A DNA stretch of 64,000 nucleotides. Source: Glebionis coronaria. Taxonomy: Eukaryota > Streptophyta > Magnoliopsida > Asterales > Asteraceae. The translations under genes and the position numbers were made by a program. Shown here one piece after another: positions 1 through 11,058 of the stretch (positions are counted from its first letter, which is position 1; every line of letters begins with the position of its first letter). Below the pieces are notes generated by a model. The model searched no databases. It was not told where the DNA came from and saw only the letters and a program-made list of their open reading frames with translations. The stretch lies in contig CM046875.1 of the NCBI GenBank assembly GCA_025667525.1, positions 121,448,340-121,512,339 on the forward strand, written 5' to 3'.

Positions 1-242
1 GTCACGTTGCTTCTTTATTAACATAATACAAAGTCGTGTATGAAACAGACTTGCTCCATCCTTTTCTTGTATAAGTACTTCATCTGTGGACCACTGTGTC
101 CTTATTGGTTGGATAGTATATACCATCGTGATCCCTCTTCTTTAACTACACGTGAATAAGTAAACAAGCACATTCACCACACTTGATCCCTCTTCTTTTC
201 ACATAAAAGAACAATACAATTGGGACCACATCAGATATAAAC
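1..242. other. Unassigned left edge
   Basis: No coding region or repeat boundary is recognised here. The last five bases (238-242, TAAAC) form the left target-site duplicate of the solo LTR that follows. Confidence 0.5.
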
Positions 243-3071
243 TGTGATACCCATAAACCAAGGTCACTATTTATCCCTAATTTACGTATATTTTTTAAAT
301 TTTAAAGAAATTTTGTTGGTAATATGTTTGACGGTTTAAGTTGAAACGAATGTTGTAGGTCTTAATTTTAACGTTTCACGATTCAAGAAGAACCGATAAT
401 GACTACGATAACGACGGATGCCCAAAAAATTATCTTTTATTATCGATTGATCGATATTTTGATTTTTCGAAGTTTTTATTTTATTTATGTGTTAAGTCGA
501 GTCGGAACCGTTTTTATTCCATTTTGTGTGCGTTTTAACCATTTAAAAGTATTTTGAGGTAGCCGGGACGAACCCCGACTCCCGCAAAAATTTAAAACCG
601 ACTACTAGGCCACATTCCCGCTCTTTATTATTACTTTTACCATTGAGGCTAAAAATAGTTAAAATGGCAAGAATTAACCCCGCCATAGTATAAAATGATT
701 TTTCACACACATTTCATTCATTTTTACATTCAAAAAAATTGAAAACCCTCTCCCTCTCCCTCTCTCTCTCTTGATAGCCGCCGACCACAGCACCACCATA
801 AACCACCACCACTTGATTTTTCTTGTGTTTTAGAGGAAACCAATCAAAGACCAACTCTTATTTTCATCTTGTGAGTATTTTGAATCAACAAAAACACACA
901 TGCATTCAACTAATCTTTTCAAAAATTTATGATTTTTATAAAGTGGGTTTTGATTTAATTAAAGTGTATACATCTTTTTAATTAGTGTTTAGGATGATAA
1001 TTAATCAATAAAACAAGTTGGAAAATGATTTTATTTGGTGTTTTGGTCATCAAACCCCACGGCTAAAGGGGATTTTGGTTTGACTTTGGATGTTTGATGA
1101 TTATTGTTGTGGGTTTATGTTCATAAACATGTTCTTATCATTTTTAGTTGATTTGATTTGGTTGCATGTTAGTTTTATGAAATGGGTTTTTATGAAGATT
1201 GATTCATACAAGTGATATAGGATGTTATGGTTATTTTAGATGACTTGATGATGATACTAGGGGTATAGGAGTTGATGAAATTGATTAAAAACAAGTGTAG
1301 ATGTGATTTTGAAAGAGGCATTTTAGAACAGATTGTTAAAGATAATTTTCGGGGTTTTAAGTCTAACTCCAGGTTATCATTATAGAATGTAGTTGTAGAG
1401 ATTCTTTCTACCTTCTTTTTGGTATAAGATAGAGCTTTTAACTCTAAACGAGTCAAAAGTTACATAGGTTTGAATATTCGTGTACCGGGTGGCGAGTATC
1501 GACGCAATCCGAATTTATGTTCGATATTAGGTCAAATCTCGGGGACTATAAGTAGAGTTTTAAAAATGGTTGAGGGCTGTTCTTTAGCTCAAAACCTGGA
1601 GTTATGAGTCTAATTTTTAAACTTAGAAATTGGATTTACAAATGGTATTGGTTACGTGAGTCAAAATGGTTTTACGACGTAAGGGTACAAATCTGCCCCG
1701 ATTTTCAAGGTTGGAAATGTGTTGGGCAACGAGACTTAAAAGTATAATATTTTTATGAAAATTTTTGTGAGCTTTATACATGATGTAAGTGAGGTCTACA
1801 ACGAGTTTCGTAAAATTTCGTGGTGTTTAAGTATGGAAATTCAGTCCGTACATTAGGTATGTATCGGCAGAATTGTATTTGGAGCAATAGTCTTAATAAC
1901 GTAGAAAAAAATGAACGTGTCTAGTAAATATCACTTGTTTGGGTTTTTGGTGTGAGTTTATACAAACTTTGATTGTCTTTAATTATGTATATACAGTACT
2001 TAATGGTACTTGAAGGTGTTGATTCATTTCACGTTTGTTTGTTAGGTGTTGTATTTGATTTCCCGGGGCGTCCTCATCGTCGGTGATTGTCTTCGTCTAC
2101 GTCTTTGCTACTAATACTACCACTACTACTTAAGGTGAGTCTATAGCCTCGCTTTCTACTGTTTTTAAATGATTTTTACCCGCGCGGGGGATACATGCTA
2201 TTTAAATGAAAAGGAACATGAGTCATGAATGATTATTGGACCCGAATGATACCTTAAATTATGGTAAGTAGCTAGTTGCTAAAAGGCACTAAATTCATGA
2301 ACCATTAACTATTGTTTAATCCTTGTGTAGATTGGAAATAGACGCATGAACAATTGCTAGTACTATTGGGTTGATGACCCTATCCTAGACGAGAGCTAGT
2401 ACGTTGAGTACCCTCTGCGTATAGATAACTTGTGTTAAGAAAAATGTATAATTTGCAACGAATACCTAAGAGGGGTAATGACTTTATTTAAATCATGCCG
2501 GCATTTGGCGCGGGTGATTAGTTTATGGGATCGGTGTCATGAGCTTAAACATAACTAAATAGCTTATGCTATAACGAGAAATGCCAGAATAATAGTTTGT
2601 AATGATCAACATTCTATTGAATAATCGTGAATGATTTTCTTTATACTTATGTTCAATTGTGATTTTATAAACCTACAGATCTCTCTCAACATTATTTGTT
2701 GACGATTTTAAGCATGTGTTTCAGGTAATAGAGGATGATTGTGGCGGAGCATGCTATGGATGTTGTTGTGGCTTTTGGGCGATCTAACTTATTTTCCTCC
2801 CTTTTTCTTAAAGACAATTTATGTTTCATGATGTCTTGTAAAACAAAATGGTTGGTTTTAAGGGGTTGAGATTTATGGGCCTAACGCTACTCTATTATAA
2901 TTTTTGGGGTTTGGAAACAATTAGACATGTTCTTTCTATAATTTAACTTTGTTTAAATTTACTTATGATTTAACGTCTCTTTTTTAGTCATTCGATATGG
3001 CTTGTGTGATGATACTTTGACTAGCACTCAAATGTGGTATTCCGCTGCATAGTAAATTTGGGGGTGTTAGA
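243..3071 (+). mobile_element. Solo LTR, Tekay-like Ty3/gypsy (LTR A)
   Basis: A 2829-bp block starts TGTGATACC and ends GGTGTTAGA, a near-inverted terminal pair in which the canonical final ACA has become AGA. It is flanked by the direct 5-bp duplicate TAAAC (238-242 and 3072-3076). No gag, pol, primer-binding site or polypurine tract lies inside, so it reads as a solo LTR left by LTR-LTR recombination. The interior shares landmarks with other long LTRs in the window, notably a GGTGAGT..ATAGCCTC stretch at 2134 and a TTTCAGGTAATA stretch near 2720. Clade assignment rests on those similarities and on the termini. The 2.8-kb length fits long chromovirus LTRs. Confidence 0.82.
2135..2724 (+). 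other. Candidate intron inside LTR A
   Basis: An AAG|GTGAGT donor-like site at 2135 is followed 590 nt later by a T-rich TGTTTCAG|GT acceptor-like site ending at 2724. The same pair at the same relative place recurs in other LTRs of this window, which is why it is listed. Splicing itself is inferred. Confidence 0.4.
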
Positions 3072-3076
3072 TAAAC

Positions 3077-3660
3077 AAAGAAGCATGAAAAGTAATATTA
3101 CTTGTTTTCTTGCTCGAAGGCTTGGACATTATTAAAACACTAAGCACAACGTGTACCAGTATGTACTATCATCAAATCAACTAAGCTCCAATGCATATAC
3201 TTGTACCGAATCGACACATTCTTGTTTTGTATAAAAGTTGCACACGTCCTACAACAAAACCAAAGACACCTCGAAACCCTAACCTGGTCATGAACTTGGG
3301 TTTGAAATATTAAACCTTCACATTTTTAACACCATAATCATAAACACCAACAAAAACTTCTTCTTTAAAATCGATCCAAGGTTGGGGAAGAAACCCTAAA
3401 TCTTATATAATGAACACAATAACAGAAACTTTATACCTTTTTTTGCAGACAACTTCGAAAATCGATAACTCTTTCTTGACAGATCAGATCAACGATCGCT
3501 CTAGTGAGATCCTAGACACATGTGCCAAGAACCTACAGTTCGAATTTCACGACGATCCAATGGTTAACGAAGGAGTTATTGCTGTTTGAAAATCGTTGTG
3601 CAAAAAGATCCAAATTTAAAACCCTATCTGGATTTTGCTTCTTTATTTGCACGAACACCT
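3077..3660. other. Unassigned spacer between two LTRs
   Basis: AT-rich sequence with several AAACCCTA-type words near 3272-3400 and no recognised transposon domain. It contains the short open segment described separately at 3449-3589. It could be remnant host sequence in which both neighbouring LTRs sit. Confidence 0.3.
3449..3589 (+). pseudogene. Unrecognised open segment after a splice-acceptor-like site
   Basis: A T-rich tract ending TTTTTTTGCAG at 3448 is followed by 46 sense codons and a TGA at 3587-3589. The translated segment is hydrophilic, with a run reading QFEFHDDPMVNEG, and does not look like low-complexity noise. It might be the last exon of a host gene fragment or a chance open stretch. 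I do not recognise the family and assign no function. The sequence is cut about 70 bp downstream by an inverted copia LTR. Confidence 0.2.
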
Positions 3661-4130
3661 TGTTAGATCCTAGTATCGAGAGCCATCGGCTCTAATTGAA
3701 TCCAAAAGCATGGATCGATTAAGCTTACTAGGATAACCAACGTTCATATGAAACAATCATAGCGGAATTAGAATATTGATTATAACAAAGTGTTTACTCT
3801 CCAACGATTACTTGTATCAAACATCAAACGTTTACAAGCAACAAACCTAGGCGTGTATACATTAATCCCACGCCTAAAACATACGAAGACACTTTAATTT
3901 TACATTGTGAATAAGTTAATGAATAAACCTACGCAGGGATATGTCTTTATATACTAGACATAACCCTTCTTACAAGAAATATAATTACACTAGAAGTCCT
4001 TCCATATTTTGCACTTTAGTCCTCTTCCTTGTATAGAAGGTCTCCATATTCTTGTAGTTCTTCATATTTGCATATAAGTCCTCTTGTTTCATCATATTAT
4101 GTTTTGTATCGTCAAATCTAATTCCTAACA
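3661..4130 (-). mobile_element. Ty1/copia-type LTR, inverted
   Basis: On the minus strand this 470-bp block begins TGTTAGGAAT and ends GGATCTAACA, a TGTTAG..CTAACA pair typical of copia LTRs. It has a TATA-like TATATAAAG near 3943-3951 (minus orientation). The flanking 5-mers (CACCT on the left, AGGTA on the right) do not match, so it is not a clean solo-LTR insertion. More likely it is one LTR of an element whose remainder was deleted, or a recombined junction. It directly abuts the truncated copia pol on its right. Confidence 0.65.
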
Positions 4131-4132
4131 AG

Positions 4133-5283
4133 GTATATGTGGCTCAACCTCCCGGCTTCATTGATTTTGAGAAACCGGGTCATGTTTACAAGCTTAAGAA
4201 AGCTCTTTATGGTCTTAAACAAGCACCTAAAGCTTGGTATGATATACTTAAAGCGTTTCTTGTAAAACATGAGTATACCATGGGTATGGCAGACAATACT
4301 CTCTTTACGAAGAAGAAAGGATCTCACCTTATCATTGTTCAAATATATGTCGACATTAGATTTGGTTCAACTTGTCAAAGTATGTGTGATGACTTTGCCA
4401 AAATCATGCATGATGAGTTCAAAATGAGCATGATGAATGAACTTAACTTCTTTTTAGGACTCCAAATTAGACAAATGAACGATGCTATTTTCTTTAATCA
4501 ATCTAAGTACGTTAAGGAGATGCTAAAGAAATTTGGATTAGAGGACTCTAAGCCTATGAAAACTCCTATGGCCTCAGATACTAAATTCACCATAGATGAT
4601 GATTGTGAGTCGGTAGACAATACCATATATAGAGGTATGATTGGTAGTTTGTTGTACCTAACGGCAAGTCGACCCGATATCATGTTTAGTGTTTGTCTTT
4701 GTGCCCGCTTCCAAGAGGCTCCTAAAACCTCTCACCTTGAAGCGGTTACGCGTATCTTCTGATACATAAAGGCACTATATATTTGGGATTATGGTATCCC
4801 ACCGACGTAGAAACCATAGTTTACGCCGATTCGGATCATGCGGGAGACTATGTGGACCCGAAAAATGCTAGCCGTATTTGTACCTTCATGGGTTGTTGTT
4901 TAACTTCTTGGTTCTATAAGAAACAACCCGCTCTTGCTATATCCACCACAGAAGCCGAGTATGTGAGTGCTGGTAAAGCTTGTCAACAAGTTCTATAGAT
5001 GAAGCAAGCGCTTGTTGATTACGGGATTACACTCGATGATGTTCCCATAATGTGTGATAATAAGGGCGCAATAGACCTTAATAAGAATCCCGTGCAACAT
5101 TCTCGAACTAAGCACATAGAAATTCGCCACCATTTTCTTAGGGATAATGTTCAAAAGGGGAACATTTCTATTGAGAATGTACCCTCGGTAGAAAACTTAG
5201 CTGATATCTTCACTAAGCCACTTAAGAGGGAACCTTTCAATTACTTACGCTTAGGTCTAGGTTTAATGGAACATATTCTTTGA
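4133..5283 (+). pseudogene. Ty1/copia pol, C-terminal RT plus RNase H, broken
   Basis: The frame opens inside the reverse transcriptase at the VYVAQPPGF block, runs through KKALYGLKQAPKAWY and SKYVKEMLKKFG to GSLLYLTASRPDIMFSV, and then into RNase H (YADSDHAGD, STTEAEYVSAG, HIEIRHHFLRD) and the conserved end ADIFTKPL. The catalytic YVDD is degraded to YVDI. A TGA at 4760-4762 is followed by an apparent 1-base loss around 4768-4771, where the reading moves to another frame, and a TAG lies at 4996-4998. Everything upstream (gag, protease, integrase, RT fingers) is missing. The sequence style and downstream architecture suggest the SIRE/Maximus group (inference). It is non-functional. Confidence 0.9.
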
Positions 5284-5860
5284 TTGTACATGCTTGATCA
5301 TGTCTTTTCTTTTTGAGTCAAAATTTTCTGGGTTTCAAAATTTGTACTCTATTTTTCGTCCAAAAACATGGTCTCTGACCGCGGACCTTTAGTGATAAAG
5401 AACCACGGCCGAGCTGATGAACCGCATCCATATTTATGGAACCGCGATGTCAAAATGTTTTCTAGTCATTTTCTTTTCCGAGTCTTTGAATTTCTAGGGA
5501 AATCTAGTGTTTTTGAAAACTTCCTTCCTTGATTTCAAAACATCTCAAAGTCTTTTCTCAGTTGTCTAGAAATGTTTTTCGCATAGCTAATTCAATCTAA
5601 AAACGTTTTCATACGTTCTTGCGATTGCTAATGAAATACGTACGCAATATGTATGGGTTACACAATCATAGCGAGAAAACAACATTGAATTATAGGGGAT
5701 TCATGGATTAGCAAAAATATGTCATGACTACGTGTCTAGATAATCGCACCTCCAACATTGTTTTTACTTACAAACAAAAAGTCTTTTGGTCAAAGTCGTG
5801 TTTGATGTGTCTTGTGTGTTTTTAGTCTTTATTTTCTCTTTAGCATAACTTTAAGATAAG
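5284..5860 (+). other. Post-pol region of the copia element, first part
   Basis: No open frame follows the pol stop. A GC-containing module (about 5370-5450, with CCGCGGACC and GAACCGC words) resembles stretches at about 9195-9275, 11460-11510 and 12785-12860. This fits one element family with internal direct repeats. The last five bases, ATAAG (5856-5860), are the left target duplicate of the inverted solo LTR. The region resumes at 9128. Confidence 0.5.
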
Positions 5861-8800
5861 TGCAACACCCCCAATATTACAAGGCAGCGACATATCAACT
5901 TTGGGTGTTACTTCATAGCACATCACACATAGTCATAGAAAACGAATTCAAAAGAGACGTTTTATTAAATAAACTATTCTATAACTTTATTAAGTCATAG
6001 TTCAATATAAATGGGTCCCAACAAATTATACAGACTTTAATAAATGTATAAAGTTTATCAAATGTATCGAATGGAAATTGTATGTTTTGCCTTTACTGTA
6101 TCCCACGCGACTCCAGCTCCAATTGCTCTTAAACCGATACACTTGAGAATACATGATAAAATGTCAACACAATGGTTGAATGAATTCATTGGTTTTTAAT
6201 TAACAATAATAGGTTTTTAACTAAGCCATAAAGCTTTTAAACACAAGAATCTCATCCACTGTCAATATTGTAACACATACAATATCCAAAGTCTGCGCTA
6301 TTCTACTAAGCCATGACACCGAAGCCTTAAGTATAAATAATTCCCTAGTCAGTATCTTGCCTAATACCCCCTTACTTCTCATACAACACACCTGGCTGAG
6401 CCTCCAACCCACAGGTGCGACCTGTCCAGGTGGGGGCCATCCCCGATGGATCCATCCGTCTGTACAAGCGACTACCCATCATAGGTAGTTAACGGTTCAT
6501 GGGTTTTAGGGACTTTGAAATTTTGGCAATAAAACACTTAGAAAATAGCGGTTCACAATCAATACAATCAACGCTTGTGTTCATCTTTCAAAAGCATTTA
6601 ATCAACCATCTTACATTCATTTACAACAACTTGTATTCGTTCAAAGCATATAGCCAAACCACATGTTTATTCATAAACATGTATTCTCTCAAAACCATAT
6701 ATATAAACATCATATATTTTTATACCAACAACATGTATTCCCCCCGCGGGTTTATAAACACATATAAAGCAGTAAAAGCGAGGCTATGAACTCACCTGAT
6801 ATAGCTATTACACGTAGATCAAGGAACAAACAACCAATAGTCGATACACGACTTCTTGAGATATCAATCGCTCACTGATCGAGAACGAGATGCCCAACGG
6901 TCGACATATGACCAAACGAGACCTAATCATGACGAGGCGCGTCTTAGGTCCGAAACTATACATAATTCATACATATATGTAAATAGTTCACTTAATAAGT
7001 TTGGACATTGTATAAGTTTCATAAATCTTTTCATAAGTCTTTAATAACAATTTACCATCAATTTTCTCATTTTGACAATTAAGCCTATTATAGCCCATTA
7101 GTGGCCCATTACACATTTATATAACTTAATTCCATTTTAAACTCAATATTGATCTCTAAATATATTATTAATCTCATGTCTAATAATGGCCCAATAGCCA
7201 TTATAAGTGCAAATTGGCCTTTTGTGACCCAAGTCCACTTTATATACTTTTTGGGTTCTAAAACGCCTCCAAACAATGTCCACTTAAAATTTCACGTTGG
7301 TCGGGTCTCACATTCTCCAACAATAAGCATATGAACGGGTCTCGACTTCCCGATAAATGAATCCTACCACCTCGGGTTTTATAAAAATTTCCAAGTTACA
7401 TATTTTATTGTTACAGTTTAATTACGTCAATTTAACAACATGTCTCGGTATTTAAGTCATTATTTCTAAACCGTAATGAGTCGCGACTCGGTTTTCATAC
7501 TCCCATTACTGTAATTAAGTCTACTATACATATTAGGAACTCCCATTACTTATGGTTTTATGATAAAAGGGTAAAAATGATCAAAACATCAATCTGGGTC
7601 AACGCTGTTTTTGGACAGCAAGGTTCGGTTTCACGGTTTTGGCCGCCATTTCTAAACCGTATGTCCGTAGAAAACTATCCGAATTATGGAGGTTCTTCGT
7701 ATATTTATCTACCTATTTCAGTTTTACATATTTATTTGGTTTTGTGTTCTTATATTAGTTTTCAATCAGTTTATACAGCATGTTCAGATTCGACACTTTT
7801 TATCGTTTCGGTCATATCTAATTCATTGGGGTATCGTCATTGGACGAGCCACCCGGCCAAATTATGAAAAAGAACATGTCTACAACCTAGTATTTTTAGC
7901 TAACTCTCTAGGTGTACCCATGTTTTAAGAACTAGTCGTTTATACGGCTGATCTAATCTATAAAACACAACCATCACCTAGGGCTTGTCTTGACTTGTTA
8001 TTATGATTCAAATACATATATACAATGTCCAAAAATATTAATAACTATTACAAATCATAGTTTAGAGAAGAAAATATAATAATCTATATAATTATAAACT
8101 AATAAGAATATTAATATAAAATACAATTGAATAATCCTTACAAAGGGTATGATGATCCACAGACAAAGTAGCCAAATGAGATCCTTGCTTCCAAATCAAA
8201 TATATATCAACCAATACCCTCAACCCCAAGCTTAATATTCTTTGCAAAGAATTTTCATAATAAGAATCAGCCCCAAAAATATTGTATATGATGATATTGT
8301 GGATCACTTTTTAAATGATGATGATTTTGATCCAAGAACTAATATATGATAAATAATTCTTCTAACTTAGCTAGTAAAAACTAGCAAGAAAATGAATTAC
8401 AATGAATGTGTTGTTGTGTAATTCTTTGTCTCAGCAAAACAAGGCAGTAAGATTAAGTTAGAAAGCAATTTTTCAAGGTGTAGATATTGATGATATCTAC
8501 TAGTAAAATGTGATATATGATGAATAGGACACGTGTAAACGTTGGTGTGAATTGAGAACATGCCACTAATTAGTTGGTCATGTTGTGGTATAGATTCTAC
8601 TATATATATAATTTAGTATAAATGTATAATTATATAAAAGCAGGTATTATCGAAGCTCGATATTTTAAAAGTTACGTGATTTAAAAGATATTCGTTAAAC
8701 ACGTAAAATAAACACTCAATATAAAATAAAAATGTCGATATTCGAAGAACGTTGGTATTTTGATAACTAAACGAGGCTTATGATTTAAAATTCGTTAACG

Positions 8801-9127
8801 CGTCGTATAAACAAATGACGCCTAAAGGCTTAACGTAAATTACGAATAATGCTCGTAAAATGAGAAATTAAAATGACGACAATAGAAAATATTTATATGT
8901 CATAACGAGGATATTCCCGGTCTATGACGGACATAGACTTTGTCGATAAATAATAAATGACACGTATTCGATACGTTAAAACCTTAACCTCGCCGGTTAG
9001 CTGAGAAATCAATATATTCATCGAACGAACATGATAAACAAAAGTCGATTAATAAATATTGGTCCAAATATTAGAAATAAGATTAGATCTCGGTCTAAAT
9101 GTTGATTTTAAAGTTCGAGTTATTACA
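5861..9127 (-). mobile_element. Solo LTR, Tekay-like Ty3/gypsy, inverted (LTR E)
   Basis: A 3267-bp block whose minus strand begins TGTAATAAC (end at 9127) and ends GGTGTTGCA (5861). It is flanked by the direct repeat ATAAG (5856-5860 and 9128-9132). There is no coding region. Its interior contains, on the minus strand, the CAG|GTGAGTTCATAGCC motif (around 6785-6800) shared with the other long LTRs, and a GCGGGGGGAATAC stretch near 6738 similar to the one in LTR A near 2185. It was inserted into the copia post-pol region, so it is younger than that element. Confidence 0.8.
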
Positions 9128-9132
9128 ATAAG

Positions 9133-9510
9133 TTAGACTAGAGTATTAGGATTTGTTGAATTGGAAAAATTCCCTGATCCTCTAAACACACCCTCTGCCC
9201 ACGGATCCTTATATATCCGCAGCTCCTTATATTTAAGGAACCACATGCATATTTATTGAGCCGCGGTCAAAAGCCTTAAATTCGTGTTTTTCTCAAACCT
9301 CTTTTTCTGAACCACCATAATTATTCCAACAGTTTCTGGAATATTAGTTTCAAACCTTTGATCATTTCCAAAATATCTTGTACTTTCTCTACTTAATCTA
9401 CATAGTTGCTCTTCCATCTCAAAGCAAAAATATCTTACTCACCAAATGAAAGCCTTGATTCACCATTATTTTCTCCAATTCCACTCAAACCAAACTCAAC
9501 AAATTCTGCT
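9133..9510 (+). other. Post-pol region of the copia element, second part
   Basis: Continuation of the copia remnant after the inverted solo LTR. It repeats the GC-containing module (about 9195-9275) seen at 5370-5450. No open frame is supported. Confidence 0.45.
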
Positions 9511-9512
9511 AC

Positions 9513-9728
9513 TTTTTTTTTTTTGAACGGCGAGTTAGTAGTTAGTGATTCGAGCTTACAGTGACATCCAATTGGGCAGTATGCAAGCCTCGAACCTTCT
9601 TCTTAAGGGATAAACCCCACTTCTGCTTCTTAATTCGGGCCCCTGAAGGTTCCTGGTGAGACTCGAACTCGAGACCTCTCCAAGAATACCTCCCCAAGGT
9701 TACCCTTGGTGGCCAACTGAGATAGCTC
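9513..9728 (-). mobile_element. tRNA-related SINE, inverted
   Basis: Read on the minus strand it has a tRNA-like head with a box A-like TATCTCAGTTGG (9713-9724) and a box B-like GAGTTCGAGTCTC (9658-9670). A roughly 130-bp body follows, and then a 12-A tail (T run at 9513-9524 on the plus strand). These are the marks of an RNA polymerase III-derived SINE. The flanks share a short GCTAC word (9508-9512 and about 9730-9734), a candidate target duplicate. SINEs move with reverse transcriptase supplied by LINEs, and no LINE is seen here. It sits in the copia post-pol region. Confidence 0.75.
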
Positions 9729-9734
9729 AGCTAC

Positions 9735-9937
9735 TACTTCTTCGTCTTCTAATTAAGCAGATGCCTTACGTATTATTAAGACATCTAATTTAAGCAAATC
9801 CTTGGATTCTAGTATGACTAGGATTAGAATTATTCTTAAGTTTTAGGCTTGTTTTCATACATCCTTGTATGATTTCTTCTCTTGTATCCTTTCATGTGTT
9901 TCTACATGAGTTGTCTATGGATCTTGGTTCTTTTGAT
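9735..9937 (+). other. Post-pol region of the copia element, third part
   Basis: Short non-coding stretch between the SINE and the hAT-type element. The sequence flanking the hAT element (CTTTTGAT at 9930-9937) continues at 10763, confirming that this was one piece before that insertion. Confidence 0.5.
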
Positions 9938-10762
9938 TAGGGGTGTAATCAAGCCAAGCTTTTATCAAGCAACTCGAGCTTGAGCTCGAGCTTGGCTCGA
10001 TCAAGCCAAGCTTTTATCAAGCTCAAGCCCAAGCTCAAGCCCAAAAAATCGAAACTATATCAAGCTTAAGCTCAAGCTTTTGATAGCTCGGCTCGAGTTC
10101 TTATCAAGCTTTTTCAAGCTCTATCAAAAATATATTTTTATGATGAATTTATATAAGCAACTAATTGTTAATTTGAATATTAACCTAATTTTAAGGGCTA
10201 ATTTCATAAATAAATAATATAGTTTAGAAGCACTTTTAACTCTGATTACATTTATATTTTAAATGATTCTTTATTTTTGTAAATTTAATTATTGCATTTA
10301 CTCGGTAATTGGTGAAATACAGTATGTGAAAAATTATTTTTGTACTCTTCTTAATACTAAACGCAACGTGTTAAAATTGTGTTTGCATTCACATCATGCA
10401 ATGGCCTTTGGGACCTTAATCATATTAGAGTGTAACACACCTTTTGAAACCAAGGTTGTACTATAATTTTGTTATTGGTTTTGTAAATGTTAAATAAATC
10501 AAATTTTTTTAAGTAATGATTTTTTATTTTATTTTTATACATATGTTTATTGATAAGTTTTATTATAAAAAAATTAAATTTATACACATTCAAGCTTTTC
10601 AAGCCAAGCTCAAGCTTTTATCAAGTCTTATCAAGCCAAGCTCAAGCTTGGATTGGTAAAGCTTGACAAGTTATCAAGCCAAGCTCAAGCCTATAATTTT
10701 AGTATCAAGCCAAGCTCAAGCCCTACTAAGCTTGAGCTCGGCCCGACTCGATTACACCCCTA
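9938..10762. mobile_element. Non-autonomous hAT-type DNA transposon
   Basis: The ends are TAGGGGTGTAATC (9938-9950) and its exact inverse complement GATTACACCCCTA (10750-10762). They are flanked by a perfect 8-bp direct repeat CTTTTGAT (9930-9937 and 10763-10770), the size typical of hAT transposases. The 825-bp element has no transposase. Both end regions (9955-10125 and 10585-10745) are packed with copies of AAGCTCAAGC and AAGCTTGAGC words, as expected for subterminal transposase-binding repeats, while the middle is AT-rich and plain. Mobilisation would need a transposase from elsewhere. Confidence 0.9.
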
Positions 10763-10770
10763 CTTTTGAT

Positions 10771-11044
10771 CTTGTGTTCTTTCTTTTATTCTCTTTGTGA
10801 CAATTGCTATATATTGTTGGGTGTTTCTTTCTTTCTTCTAACCCTTCTATGTAGCTTGTAACCATAGCTTTATCTCTTGGTTCCCCAAGCAATAAGCACC
10901 AAGGGGGAGCCTTAGCAAAGTCGATTCTTTTCTTCTTCAAAAACTTGTGCTACCTTTTTGCTTCGACAAATGAGGAGAAATGGAATCAACTCGTCTTCGA
11001 AAATCTTGTTTTTATACTTGATTGAGTTTATATGTTGTTGCAAT
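10771..11044 (+). other. 3' end of the copia internal region
   Basis: Non-coding continuation of the copia element after the hAT insertion, ending at the polypurine tract. No surviving open frame is supported, although this is the position where SIRE-type elements carry an envelope-like frame. Confidence 0.4.
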
Positions 11045-11057
11045 AAAAAAGGGGACA
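11045..11057 (+). promoter_or_regulatory. Polypurine tract of the copia element
   Basis: AAAAAAGGGGACA lies immediately before the TGTTAATGCA start of the LTR. It is the priming site for plus-strand DNA synthesis. Confidence 0.7.
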
Positions 11058-11058
11058 T

